Origin: Lactifluus volemus
Taxonomy: Eukaryota > Basidiomycota > Agaricomycetes > Russulales > Russulaceae
Reading direction: 5' to 3'
Length of the DNA stretch: 64,000 nucleotides
Assembly: GCA_022376515.1 (NCBI GenBank)
Contig: WTXI01000068.1
Location: 112,517 to 176,516 of the forward strand
Below are positions 46,217 to 58,519 of this stretch, one piece after another. The position numbers and the translations under genes are program-made. How positions within the stretch are numbered: the stretch's first letter is position 1; every line of letters starts with the position of its first letter. The notes beneath the pieces were generated by a model. The model worked only from the letters and a program-made list of their open reading frames with translations. It was not told the origin of the DNA and made no database searches.

Positions 46217-46952
46217 TCAGTGATAAATGTCATATCGCCGAGACTCAGGCTCCCGGTCAACGTCGGTAGTGTGGCAATTTTGAATATCCGAGAACGCGTG
46301 CTCAAAGTTCACCGAGGGGTCAAAATTCCGCTTGTACAAATCTCGTATCCAATTGTCGCTCACGGGGCCCGGTTCTTCCCACTGAGTCGACGCGGGGGAC
46401 GGCAACGCCACGCAATCGATTCCAAAAACTTTCTTGGCCAGGGCGATGTTAGCCTCTTGCTGTTCCGTCAGGGCCACTTCGCGCTTCTTGATTCTAAGGA
46501 TCACCGCAAACGAATGGGCAATGTCGACCCAACAGGCAAAATCGGACCATTGGTTGGCAAATCCGGTCCCGAGGGACCAGTACAAGAGTTTGCGTACGCT
46601 CTGTTCTATTTTCTCCAGGCAGGAGACGTGCTGTGTGTGTCGCGGAAAGTCAGGGATCGTGAAGGACAAAAAGTGGTCGTGACAAAGGACGACTTACAAG
46701 CTTCAAAAGCTCCTCCCTGGAGCGGCCGAGAAAAGACGAAAACCCTCGATAGGTTTTGAATAGTTGAGGTTCCAAGCCTCGGAACGGTATGGAACTCTTG
46801 ATATTGTTGGAAACGGCCTCTAAGAGGCTTTCGTGACTTTCGGAGGGGGAAGGAAGCGTGTCCGGATCGTTTTGACTGTCTCTAAAGAGCAGAATGTCCA
46901 AGGTTTCGGCCAAAAATTCGTATGACCTGGGGGAAGGTGGAGAGGATTCCAT
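46217..46952 (-). CDS. Unrecognised soluble protein (222 aa)
   Basis: Two exons on the minus strand, 46698-46952 and 46217-46630, with a 67-bp GT-AG intron in phase, 222 aa. The start MESSPPSPRSYEF is preferred over an upstream ATG at 47123 because a TATA-like TATAAATAC lies on the minus strand about 115 bp upstream (47063-47071). No membrane helix or signal peptide. After the splice HVSCLEKIEQSVRKLLYWSLG and FACWVDIAHSFAVIL look like amphipathic helices; RIKKREVALTEQQEANIALAKKVFG follows. No family recognised. Confidence 0.65.
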
Positions 46953-47503
46953 GACAGTTGTAAAGATGTAAACACGCAAAGTCGACTTTTTCGAGAATAA
47001 CAAGGTGAAGAGAAGGTTGTGAGCGAATTGGAAGTTGTGCAGCCAGGGAATGCGGACATATGTATTTATATTGGGGGGGTTCTGCGCATAGAATTGTGGT
47101 TGTGGAAAGTCGCGTGTGGTCAAACTTCAAAGGTCAGGTGTTGTATCAGAGACGCACAATAGAAAAGCTCGTAGAGACAAAGGACGCGCTACATGCGTGT
47201 GGATTCGAACAGTGTCAAGCGTCGGCTACATTTTGTGTAGGGTCACCCCATGAAAGGAAGGTTGCCTACAGCAAGGAGCGGTTACGAGAGCGACGTGGTT
47301 TGTCGGTGCCCACCGACTTTTGATAGTGATGTTAATCGCTTACACGCCTGGAATTCGCACAACCGGTATCGATGCGGCCCGGATGCAGCATTGAGATATG
47401 TGGCACCAGGTGGACCATTCTCAAGCAGGCGGCGCATACATCCGATTAAAGGGCACGTGACCTAAGCCAAACACCAATGCGGGACGACTTATGCAGATTT
47501 TGA
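46953..47503. other. Spacer downstream of DHS
   Basis: Holds the 5' flank of the 222-aa gene, including the TATA-like motif on the minus strand. No other gene or RNA was recognised. Confidence 0.45.
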
Positions 47504-48870
47504 TTACGGTGCAGGTACATCTTGTGCAAATGTCGCTGCTACCAACAAAGGAAAGACTAGCGTGGCGTCCGCGAATACCTCGGAAATAACGTAAGCTAAT
47601 GGGTAACTACGCAATAGACGTGGGCATCACACACCTTTACCGACTCGGAACCTATGCGGATCTTTCCCCACGAAACAGCTTCGTCTGGTCGTGCGCCAGA
47701 GTCGGAGCCGTCAAACTCTTGACCCGTATTCTACACCGAAGACCTTTAGTCTAGTAAACTGGAGGCGTTACAGCGGCGCGAGAGACGCACGATGTACACA
47801 GCGTAGTCAGCACCATTACGCTAGGCCCGCCCGCAGTCAGCAACTCTATCTATCCTCTCGGGGAGAAAGATGACGCGTACCATTAGCAACGCATTCGCGA
47901 TCTGATGCTTGCAGACACCCCCGCCTAGAACGATCATGCCCGCTTTTATCGACTTGCGAGCGAGTTCATTCAGGGCTCGAATGTCGCCAACGATGTCCAA
48001 AACGAGACCGGGCGACCTGAACGAATGAAAGTAGATCATGTCTCCAATGGAACCATCCGTCAACGCAGGACAGAAAACGGGGATATCATTCTGTAGCAGT
48101 ATCAGCAGAGAGCACAGAAGAGGCCGTTGTATTCACTTCACTTTATATGCCCAGTAATATACAGATTCCTCGTTGTTGATTTCCTTCCCTAGCCGACGAA
48201 TGAATGAGCTCGGCGTCCAAACATCGTCACTTTCTTTCTGTTCTGCAAGCATGGTATCTAATATGGGTAAGAGCCAGTCTTCGAACTTGCAGTAGTTCTC
48301 GTTAGGGACTATGAGGTTTCCGATGCGGTTCATGCCACGTCTACGCAACTCTGCGCCGTCGAGGGAAAAGTCGGCTAGATATGTCTTGCCCAGACACTTG
48401 ATAAAGTCCTCCTCGATGCCGCCAGCGGTGGTCACGATGCACGCGACGTGTTTGTGCTTCACAAGGTACAAAATGACCTCACGCAGTCCGGAAGATATGA
48501 GATTTGAGGTATAGCCGAGAAAGATGGTGCAGCGCGTTCGGGCACGAAACTCGGGGTCAGAACGTTCTTCAGTTTCATCTTCAGGGATCGGCTCATCCGA
48601 GAGACGCCAGCGACGCTAAAGAAGCCGGAAAACGTTTGAAATGACACGTCATGCGTTGATGCCAGCACGACTCACCATTTTATTGACAATGTCGATTGCT
48701 CTGCCGAGGCTATTTGCTTGGAAACCAATTCGTTCATAAGATCCGAGTAGAGTGTCCAGGGTTTGAGGTTCATCAAAGTTGGGACCCTGAACTGTAACTG
48801 CATCATCTGATACAGGTTCTGAAGGTTTGAGGACGGCTGCAGAGGCATCTTGTGGTATTGAGGGAGACAT
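47504..48870 (-). CDS. dhs: Deoxyhypusine synthase (359 aa, 6 exons)
   Basis: Transfers the aminobutyl group of spermidine to one Lys of eIF5A, the first step of hypusine formation; NAD-dependent, cytosolic, essential in eukaryotes. Exons on the minus strand: 48676-48870, 48142-48615, 47881-48090, 47791-47820, 47635-47730, 47504-47578; all GT-AG and phase 0, 359 aa as usual. Family landmarks: [52 protein letters not shown], then the active-site block [19 protein letters not shown], whose Lys (about residue 326) is the acceptor of the enzyme intermediate (Lys329 in human). Exon 4 is only 30 bases ([10 protein letters not shown]). The start is 155 bp from the divergent SEC7 start. Confidence 0.97.
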
Positions 48871-49025
48871 GAAATATATTTTTGGGAGCGCAAGCGGATG
48901 GAAAAGCGCCTAGCGCCCGTTAACGTTTACCTATCATCATCACGCTCAACCCCCGCCGCGTCACCCTCGCTCCCTCGACGGCTTCTTCGCACACAATTTG
49001 TAGAGCCTAGCGTGTGTCTCTGGCC
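48871..49025. promoter_or_regulatory. 155-bp shared divergent promoter, DHS / SEC7
   Basis: The start codons of DHS (minus, 48870) and SEC7 (plus, 49026) face away from each other across only 155 bases, so both 5' leaders and core promoters must fit here. No clear TATA box on either strand. A GCC precedes the SEC7 ATG (GCCATGG, favourable context). Co-regulation of the two genes is inference. Confidence 0.7.
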
Positions 49026-52000
49026 ATGGATAGCGATCACTCGTCTTCCTTGGCTCAACAAGTACATGAAAATATTGTCGAACAAGAGATACCGCCTACC
49101 CATCACGATAGCCCAAAAACAAATGGCCACGCTGACACGAACTTGAAGAAGATATCAAAGGACTTGAAACAGGGTTCCATGAAAATTGAATCCAGTCCTG
49201 AGGGAGGAGAGGAAAAGGCAGAGGAAGAAGGCTTGACTGATGGCGAGGATGGTCTACAGGACGTACCGTTGAACCATGAGAGGCTCAACGTGAGTTTTCC
49301 CCCACCATATCCCACATTCATCTGAACATTATGAGGCCCAGGGAGACACCCAGACTGCTGATCCTGTAAATGAACACCCAGCGCCGGTCCCCACCACACA
49401 TGTCTCGAACGACGAATCAACCGGACAAGAGCCAGAACCTGTCTTCTCTACTACAGCACTCAACGTGAGTGCTCCTTACTTCTTCCCATGCTTAAAATTT
49501 ATTTCTGAACTTGCAGGTTGTCCAGCCCGAGCCAAGACCACTCTCCCTTCCTGACCTTCCGCCTTCTCCCGCTTCACCGCCACCGCCACCCGAAAAGGCA
49601 TCATCAGTTCCTACCGAGTCTTCTACCTTACGCAGGGGAAGTCTACCACACCTTCAGCACAATGGCGCCCACGGTACAGCGTCTCCATCCATGTCTACGT
49701 ATTCCCTGCCCTCCGCATCGTCCCCGATTGGAACTCTGCATCGACGGTCACTCACTATCCCAAGGGGGAATCCCGTTTCTTCAGTGCTTATCACATCTGC
49801 TCTCGAGACAATTGCAGCGTCCCGTGAGGCTAAAAAGTCGACACCTCTCCGCGAGACAACACAAAGGGCCATCGAGTTGGTTCGGGCCGATCGGGCGGGA
49901 GATTCGCCTCGTGAAATATTCGAGCCGTTGCGCCTTGCGTGTGAGACGCGCACCGAGAAATTGATGATCGCCTCATTGGACTGTATTACCAAGCTCATCT
50001 CACACTCGTTCTTCGTCGACGATTCTTCTCCACATCTCGCCTCGCTACCATCCCCTCCTCCGTCACCAGGACCTGGCCGTCGTGACTCTCATTCAAGCTT
50101 ACCCGAGCCTTCCCTCGTCGATCTTGTCGCACATACCATCACGTCTTGTCATACCGAGACTTCCGCGGATGCTGTCTCGCTGCAAGTTGTCAGAGCATTA
50201 CTCGCCCTTGTGCTTTCGTCGACTATTTTGGTTCATCAGAGCTCACTTCTCAAGGCGGTGCGAACCGTGTACAATGTCTTTCTCATGAGCAACGATGCCG
50301 TCAATCAGACAGTCGCTCAGGGCAGCTTAACGCAGATGGTAAATCACGTCTTTACGCGCTGCAAGACTGTGGAGGCGTTTGAAAGTACGGACCGTGAGAG
50401 CGTCGGAGACAGTGGGACGTCATCAAGACGCGGCTCGGTCGCACCCTCGACGCCAGATTCCGTCCCTGCGACCTCGCTGCCTGTGGAAGACCATACCTCT
50501 GAAGGGTTAGAAGAGGAAGCCCCGACTGTCTCGGTCCAAGACAATGAACCGACATCTAAAGACCCGGAAACACCACCTACGCACCTGTGAGTAGCGTACT
50601 TTGCACGTTGGTATCGGTTATAAACTTGGTTCTAGGGACTCTCCCGAGCACGAGGAATCACAGATCACGAACGGGACTGGCAACCATCGGTCCTTGACGA
50701 CGAAAGATTTGTTCCTCAAAGATGCCTTTTTAGTATTCCGTGCGATGTGTAAACTGACCATGAAACCGCTCAACGCGGAGAGGTTCGCAGTCGATATCCT
50801 CCCTTTTTTCGTTACTTTAATTGATCGGCTATTTTCAGCGAACGCGACTTGAAGTCACACGGGATGCGATCCAAGCTGCTCTCGTTGCATATAGTATTAA
50901 TCATCCTGAGCTCGCACATGGACATCTTTGCCTCTCCAGCCTCGATGATCTATTCTTCTACTTCTCACGAAGCAACTTCTTTCATCCAAATGGCGAATCA
51001 ATATCTCTGTTTGTGTCTCAGTCGAAACGCGGTCAGCCCAGTCCCGCAAGTCTTCGAGATAAGCGTCGAGATATTCTGGCGTGCCTTGTCAGGTCTCCGA
51101 GCTAAACTAAAAAAGGAAATAGAAGTACTCTTCCACGAGATCTTCTTGCCAATTCTGGAAATGAAGACCTCGACGCTGAAACAAAAGTCTGCGATCCTAT
51201 CGATGATTTCAAGACTTTGTCAGGATCCCCAAGCGTTGGTCGACATTTATATTAATTATGATTGTGACAGTGAGGCCGCAGATAACATTTACGAGCAGTG
51301 AGTCGACATTCCTCTCTAAACAAAAAAGTTCTGACCGGATTATTCCAGCCTGGTTAACGTTATCACGAAACTCAGTAGCATGTCACAACCGAGCCAGAAG
51401 AATACGGAATCCGCTTCCAACGTTCAATCACCAAACACCAAGCCACAGAATGTGAATCTTGCGCCCTCTCTCAGTACTTCTGCCCTTGGTGGTCCAAATA
51501 CTCAGGACCCGACCGGACCCGGCCTGTCTGAGGCGCACCTTCGTCGACAAGGCCTCGAATGTCTCGCTGCCGTGCTGCGCTCGCTGGTCGCGTGGGGCAC
51601 TGGGAAGAGTACAGTCCAAGACGATCTTAGCCAAAGTGCGATCACCCCAGATGCGTCGGCATCGCATGACCGGCTTCCGCTCCCGGACATCGCAAGGGGT
51701 TCGACGCCCGATAATGCCACCGACGACCCGAGCAGGTTTGAGAGCGCGAAGCAGAAAAAGACAACGTTGATGGAGGGAATCAAGCGATTCAACGAGAAGC
51801 CAAAGAAGGTCCGTAGTGTTGCTTTGACGTTGAAATTTTTTGACCCTATTTCTTGATAAAGGGTGTGCAATTCCTCGTCGATGCGGGCTTTATCCCAACC
51901 TCGGCACCCCACGATGTGGCCAAGTTCCTGCACGATGCGGATGGACTGAGCAAGGCCATGATCGGCGAGTATCTTGGCGAGGGGTGCGTCATTCCCACTA

Positions 52001-55000
52001 TTTCCTATTTTCTATCCTCATTTCTCGTCAGGGATGAGGTCAACATTGCGACTATGCATGCCTTTGTTGACATGATCGACCTTCGAAATACTCGGTTTGT
52101 CGATGCTCTTCGCATGTTCTTGCAGGCGTTCCGTCTCCCCGGTGAGGCACAGAAGATCGATCGATATATGCTCAAGTTTGCTGAGAGATATATTGAGGGC
52201 AACACGCAGACCCCATTTGCCAACGCTGGTGAGCGTGCTTGTCCACCTTTGGCTGACTGACTTGGTAACGACGACTGAGCAGACGCTGCCTATGTGCTGT
52301 CCTACTCAACGATCATGCTGAACACGGATGCGCATAATCCGCAAGTTAAGAACCGGATGACGAAGAACGACTTTATGAAGAACAACCGTGGAATCAACGA
52401 CGGTGCAAATCTTCCAGAGGAGTTACTGTCCGACATTTTTGATGATATCGTGAACAATGAGATCCGTATGAAAGACGAGGTCGACGCCGCCCTCGGGCAG
52501 GTCCCCTCTGCAGGGCCCGGTATTGCAGGTGCGCTGGTTACTGTTGGGCGAGACCTCCAGCGCGAAGCGTATATGCTACAATCAAATGGCATGACAAACA
52601 AGACCGAGGTGAGTTGCACTTTGTTATTAACACGCCAAATTATTTTACACACGTACACAGGCTCTTTTCAAAACTCTAATGCGTTCCCAACGCAAGGGTT
52701 CGAGAATGAGTGACCAGTTTTACAGCGCATCCCACTTTGTCCACGTTCGCCCAATGTTTGAGGTAGCCTGGATACCCGTGCTGGCTGGCATCTCCGGGCC
52801 GCTGCAACAAACGGACGACATGGAGGTTGTTGAGCTCTGCCTGGATGGATTCAAGAACGCGATCCGCATCGTGTGCTTCTTTGACCTCGAGCTCGAGCGC
52901 AACGCATTCGTGACGACCCTAGCTAAATTTACGTTCCTCAACAATCTCGGCGAGATGAAGGCAAAGAATATGGAAGCTATCAAGGCCCTGTTGGACGTCG
53001 CGGTCACCGAGGGCAACAATCTCAAGGGATCGTGGCATGAAGTCTTGTCGTGTGTCAGCCAGTTGGAACATATGCAACTAATCAGCAGCGGCATCGATGT
53101 TCCAGACAGCCGGAAGGGGTGCGATGACAGTTCTTTCTGTTCTGATGCTCGTCGTCTTACGCCTACTCTAGGAGAATGCGTAAACTTCCCAACGAAGAGC
53201 TGGCAAATGAGAGTCGCTCGACCCACATTACCGTTGCCGCTGACATGGTCTTTTCACTCAGCCACTATTTATCAGGGGTATGTCTAGAATCGATACTCCT
53301 CAGGTTCTGCTACTGACGTTCTGACAGACCGCCATCGTCGACTTTGTTCAAGCCTTGTGTGACGTGTCATGGGAAGAGATCCAGTCCTCTGGTCTTTCTC
53401 AGCATCCCCGGTTATTCAGTTTGCAAAAGCTTGTTGAGATTTCGTATTACAATATGGGGCGCATCCGTCTAGAATGGTCAAACCTGTGGGACATCCTAGG
53501 GGAGCATTTTAACCAGGTTTGGACTGTTTTTGAATTCCTGCGTTTTACCGTGCCAACCATTTTATTGTAGGTATGTTGCCATAGTAATCCCCACGTGGGC
53601 TTCTTTGCCCTCGACTCGTTGCGACAACTTGCCATGCGGTTCCTCGAAAAGGAGGAGTTACCTCATTTCAAATTCCAGAAAGATTTCTTGAGGCCCTTCG
53701 AGTACACGATGACACACAATGCCAATCCAGAAATCCGGGACATGGTGACCTCTTCAGACTACATGTGTACGCCAAATTCATCTGACTCGTTTCTACCACA
53801 GGTACTGCAATGCCTGCAGCAGATGATCCAGGCTCGCGTTCAGAACATGCGCTCGGGTTGGCGGACAATGTTCGGCGTATTCTCGGCGGCGTCTAAAGTA
53901 TTGACTGGCACGTCGAGCTTTTACTCCGCTTTTTCGCAGCCTCGCCTCACACACTCTTTGTTGTCTACAGAACGGATAACGAGCTCTGCGTTTGAGATTG
54001 TCACTCGACTGAACAAGGAACACTTTGCCGCCGTCGTCCGATACGGCGCCTTTGCCGACTTGACGGTTTGCATCACCGACTTTTGTAAAGTTAGCAAATA
54101 CCAGAAGATCAGTCTCCTTGCGATTGCCATGCTTCGAGGCGTCATTCCCGTTATGCTCAACACACCAGAATGTGGTCTTACTGCTTCTGGCCCACAGAAC
54201 AGCGGTAGTGAGGATCCGATGATCAGGTACTGGTTCCCGGTCCTGTTTGGCTTCTATGATATCATTATGAACGGAGAGGACCTCGAAGTACGACGTCTGT
54301 GAGCATAAATACAACAGCGCCCTTACCCCCTTCCATCTCACCCGATTTTTCGTTTGTAGCGCGTTGGATTCTCTCTTCAATACCCTCAAGAAGCACGGGT
54401 CGTCATTCCCTGTCGATTTTTGGGATACAGTCTGCCAGGAGCTCCTATTCCCCATCTTCGCGGTCCTCAGGTCGAGCCAGGACGTCTCGAGGTTCAGCAC
54501 GCAAGAGGATATGAGTGTCTGGCTATCCACGACTATGATACAGGCTCTCCGGGATCTGATTGACCTGTACACGTTTTACTTTGAGATCTTGGAGAGATTC
54601 TTGGACGGTCTCCTGGACCTTTTGTGCGTCTGCATCTGTCAAGGTACGCCTTTTTTATTCGAGATTTTCAGATACTGATAGTTCGTTCTTTGCAGAGAAT
54701 GATACCCTCGCGCGGATAGGCACATCGTGTCTTCAACAGTTGCTAGAGAATAATGTCAAGAAACTGAGCGTTGCGCGGTGGGAGCGCGTGGCGACTACTT
54801 TTGTCAAACTCTTCCGCACCACTACACCCCATCAATTGTTCGATGAGAACCTTCGAGTCGAGATCGACAGTAGTACCCCGGAGCCTCAGGACACCAATGG
54901 TAGGTCATCATTGTCTGTAGTGGGCAGTACGCTCATATGGCAAGCAATAGAGGGCGATGGTCAAGCGATTATCCCCGCACCTTTGTCACCGAGTAATAAT

Positions 55001-55824
55001 GAGAACCACAAGAGCTCTCCCAAGACAACGCTGAACGATCGCCGGCGCATCTTCAAGCAAATCATTGTCAAATGTGTTCTCCAGCTCCTGCTTATCGAAA
55101 CGACTAACGACCTCTTACGGAATGACGAAGTGTACCGCACGATACCTCCAGAACATCTCTTGCGATTGATGGGCGTGCTTGACCATAGCTATCAGTTTGC
55201 ACGGATGTTCAACGAAGATAAGGAGCTGCGAACTGGACTTTGGAAAGTTGGTAAGTTAATAGATAGAGCGTTACGCGTGCAAGGCTAACGTAACTGTACT
55301 AGGGTTCATGAAACACCTTCCGAACCTGTTGAAGCAAGAATCCAGTAGTGCCGCGACCTTAGTACATATCCTCCTGCGAATGTATTATGATGTCCGGCCA
55401 GAGCACCAGATCGCCCGACCACAGGTCGCAGAGAGATTACTTCCGTACGTTTCGCCTGTTGTCTCTTTCTTATCGTTTTCCTGATGGGTTGTTACGTTAA
55501 GGCTCGGTTTGGGCGTCTTGCAGGATTATACAAAGCTCAAGGCTGATACCCAGGCTAAAAATATAGCCGCGTGGACACCCGTGGTCGCAGAGATCTTGCA
55601 CGGATTCTGCAAGTTTGACGATAAAGCCGTATGTCACTTACCTTTGTCCCGAAATCACCCCAAACTGATTACCGTTACTTTCACAGTTCGCTCGATACCT
55701 TCCCGCAATTTACCCCCTCGCGACTGAGTTGTTAGCCCGGGACAGTTCACAAGATATCCGAGATGGACTGAGAGAATATTTCGTCCGCGTTGGCTATGCC
55801 CAGGGCATCATTGAGCCGTCATGA
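49026..55824 (+). CDS. sec7: SEC7-type ARF guanine nucleotide exchange factor (1924 aa, 20 exons)
   Basis: Activates Arf GTPases at the trans-Golgi. Twenty exons fit in phase: 49026-49289, 49342-49464, 49517-50586, 50636-50782, 50839-51297, 51349-51808, 51862-51983, 52032-52228, 52283-52608, 52661-53118, 53172-53277, 53328-53516, 53571-53744, 53802-53907, 53971-54298, 54360-54643, 54696-55250, 55303-55444, 55502-55628, 55687-55824. DCB/HUS region: [20 protein letters not shown] and [14 protein letters not shown]. Sec7 domain about residues 830-1020: [28 protein letters not shown] (catalytic Glu near 920) and [14 protein letters not shown] regions follow ([47 protein letters not shown]). The disordered N-terminal 200 residues are Pro/Ser-rich. 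All introns are GT-AG except the one after 53907, which reads GC-AG. Full length with no lesion. Confidence 0.96.
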
Positions 55825-56144
55825 CATACTCGGTCTGGTGGTCCTCTCATCACATATGTCTCACCTTTTATCGTCATTAACTTAATTCTTGTTTTTTCAA
55901 AAAAACCTTTTTTTCATGTATTTTTCTCCGCGGTTTTTCGTGACTTGATTCTAAGTAAGTTACGATAAATTTATAACGCGATGTGATGCTAGAGTCATGT
56001 GACTAGGTCCCACCTGCACATGGGTGGATGTGAATTCAGGGGTTAGGGGTCGATGTCTTCTCTCTAAAAAGGTTCGGTCAACCTCTGCCCGTACAACACT
56101 ACTTCGCAAATATCCCCCTCGTCGGATAAACCCGACTAGCCTAG
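55825..56144. other. Intergenic between SEC7 and the 601-aa gene
   Basis: A 320-bp spacer in tandem orientation, beginning with T-rich runs around 55890-55920 suited to a 3' end. No gene seen. Confidence 0.5.
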
Positions 56145-58012
56145 ATGGCCAACCATCCATCACTTCATCTCGTCCCCGTCACACCCAGCTCCAACCCTGA
56201 GGACTCTTCATCAGTATCCACTCAACCCTGTGTCCAAGTTGATCTTTCACTCGAATGGGGAGAGGAGGATCGTCATCCCAACTTGAATAACTCGAACGAT
56301 GATGATGATGATATTGATAACCTGGGCAGACTACTCTTTGAAGGTGTTTCTTTGAACCATTCACGGCTACCATCCGAGGCTTCTCAGTCGTCATCACATC
56401 CCAGGTCTGTCAGTGACGCAGACAAGAGTAATAGTAGTAGTAACACCACAACGTCCGAGTCGCCGACACCAATTGTCACAGCGAATGAGGCTTATGCTCA
56501 TGCCCTAAAAATGGAATTAGCACTTCAGGCTGCGCTCGCCAAGATCGGGTTCAGTGACGAGTACGTCTTGCAGGTAGGCTTTTTCAGGGACGCGACGCTC
56601 GATGGCGTACTCTTTGAGATGATATATCTCTCCATCAATGGTGAATTTCCCACCCTCGATGACGAAGTTGTACGTGCAGCGTTGGGGCCCATCTTTGCGC
56701 CGTTTCCTGCTGCGGTGCGCACCAGAGAACGCGTCTGCTACGTCCCCGTCGACTATCCCGAACATCGGCTCCGTCTCCTGTCTTCACTTGTAGGCTTTGA
56801 AGTGAAGACGGCAAACCACGGTACAAGTACAGGTGCAGCGGGCGAAGGAACCTTCGGTTGCGACATGAATGGCAATGGCGATCGTCACGGAAAAGGAAAG
56901 TCGGCGAGGAAGGACCCAGCAGGGGGAAAGGAGCTGTGTGACAACCATGATGATTGTGAAAGCGATAATCCAGGAAAACCCGTTAAAGGCAAGACCTCTT
57001 GCAGGTCTGTTGAATTCAAATCGACGCTGGGGATTAAAATGGGAGGAAAAGATACACTTTGCTGCATCACAACGCGTGCAAACGCCCTTATCACGGTAAG
57101 CTCATCGAATAGTAACGGAGAGATTTCACGAATTCACCCCGTTCGCACGACGCACAGGTTGGTGGCAGAGTCACTGATTTCCGGTGGCCAGGTCCGAAGG
57201 TTGGCGTTGACACCACTGCAGTTGCCATATCCTGCAAGAACCAGCAGCAGGTTGGCCAACAACAACCAGGATACACGTTTTCACTATCTGATGTACGACT
57301 CGCCGGATGTTCAACCCGGGACGTTATAATGACACGGCCTGAGCCGCAGTCTCTCCAAGTCGATGTCCATTTTGATCGTGAGGACGGCGACACGAAGGAC
57401 TCGGACGGCACACCGACGATGGGCCCGGGCGACAAAAAAAAGGTTGCAGAACGCTGGGATATATCAGTCCACGATTTTATTCCTCGCTATACGGCCCACC
57501 TACTGGATGAACGCTACTCAGACGTTGATGGACAAAGCTGGAAGTACGTTTTCAACAAGGAAGATTCTGAGGTTGAAAACATCAACGATATCGCAATCAC
57601 GGATTCGTTTGCGCCATCGGGGACGTTCGTTATGGATAAATGGGCGCCGATGAAAGTGGAGATCAGGGTGTTATCGTTCTGGGAGATTGATCCTCTGTCA
57701 GTTGATCACTGGGATACCCTCTTCCGAGTCAAGAACGAGCAGGAGCAGCAGGAGCAGCCTGAGCAACTAGCTGAACAGGTTCCAGTGTTTGTCAACTTTA
57801 TCTGTGGGGCATCCACCGTCATCAACCTGCAGAAGGTCACAGATGAGGGGATGATTGTGTTTGAGGACAACGCTAAAGCAGAATTTTCTGAAGATCTCCA
57901 GTGTCTCCAAACTATCGAGCGCCTTGAATATGAGGATTTGCAAGTGCCAATGCCTACTGCGATCATGGGGAGAGTATCACCAAGTAGGGCTCACCTCGTG
58001 ATACCATCATGA
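56145..58012 (+). CDS. Unrecognised protein with Asp-rich and Ser-rich segments (601 aa)
   Basis: Exons 56145-57095 and 57158-58012, a 62-bp GT-AG intron in phase, 601 aa. Starts MANHPSLHLVPVTPSS. Features: an Asp run from a GAT repeat (NNSNDDDDDIDNL) near residue 55, Ser/Thr-rich 85-115, a central folded-looking part (FRDATLDGVLFEMIYLSING), a Gly/Lys-rich linker, and a C-terminal half with KVGVDTTAVAISCKNQQQ, a Gln/Glu repeat (EQEQQEQPEQ) and a hydrophobic FVNFICGASTVINL. No signal peptide or clear membrane helix. I do not recognise the family. It is a probable real gene given the length of open frame and the in-phase intron. Confidence 0.75.
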
Positions 58013-58504
58013 TAGAAAACAGTGAAATTTTACTGTAAGCAAGAGGAGCGACCTGAAACCCCACATTCGCAGGTACCTTCCTCATCGCCACGCTGCACAC
58101 TGTTACCTCTCACATCGTTGGACACCTTCCTTTTTCTCTGTAGATGTTTCCAGTGTCCTTTATCTTTTCAAAGGCTTCCGTAAACACTTTAGCACTTTAG
58201 ACCTCCAGTGATTCAAACTTTGTGTCCTATAATCAAGATACGTCCTCGGTTATATAATAGTATCTTCCTGGTATCTTTAGCCTTTCAGCACAATCTAGAC
58301 TTACCGCTCTCAATAAAACTCTAATAGACAATGTTGTTCCCCCAAAAGTGTTGCCGTCGTGTGCCGTCGTGTCCGAGTCCATGACGCCGGACTCGGAAAA
58401 CGTCCGTGAAAATGCCCACAATACGCAGATTGACGAGTGAATCACGATGGCGTTCAAGCGCAAGTAAGTAAGTGCGAGACAATAAAGTAAGTTATGCCTG
58501 ATGT
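58013..58504. other. 3' flank of the 601-aa gene, upstream of the LINE insertion
   Basis: About 490 bp with no recognised gene. Joining it to the sequence after the LINE (from 60904) rebuilds the pre-insertion site, which looks intergenic. Confidence 0.4.
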
Positions 58505-58519
58505 AACAAGCAAAGCACG

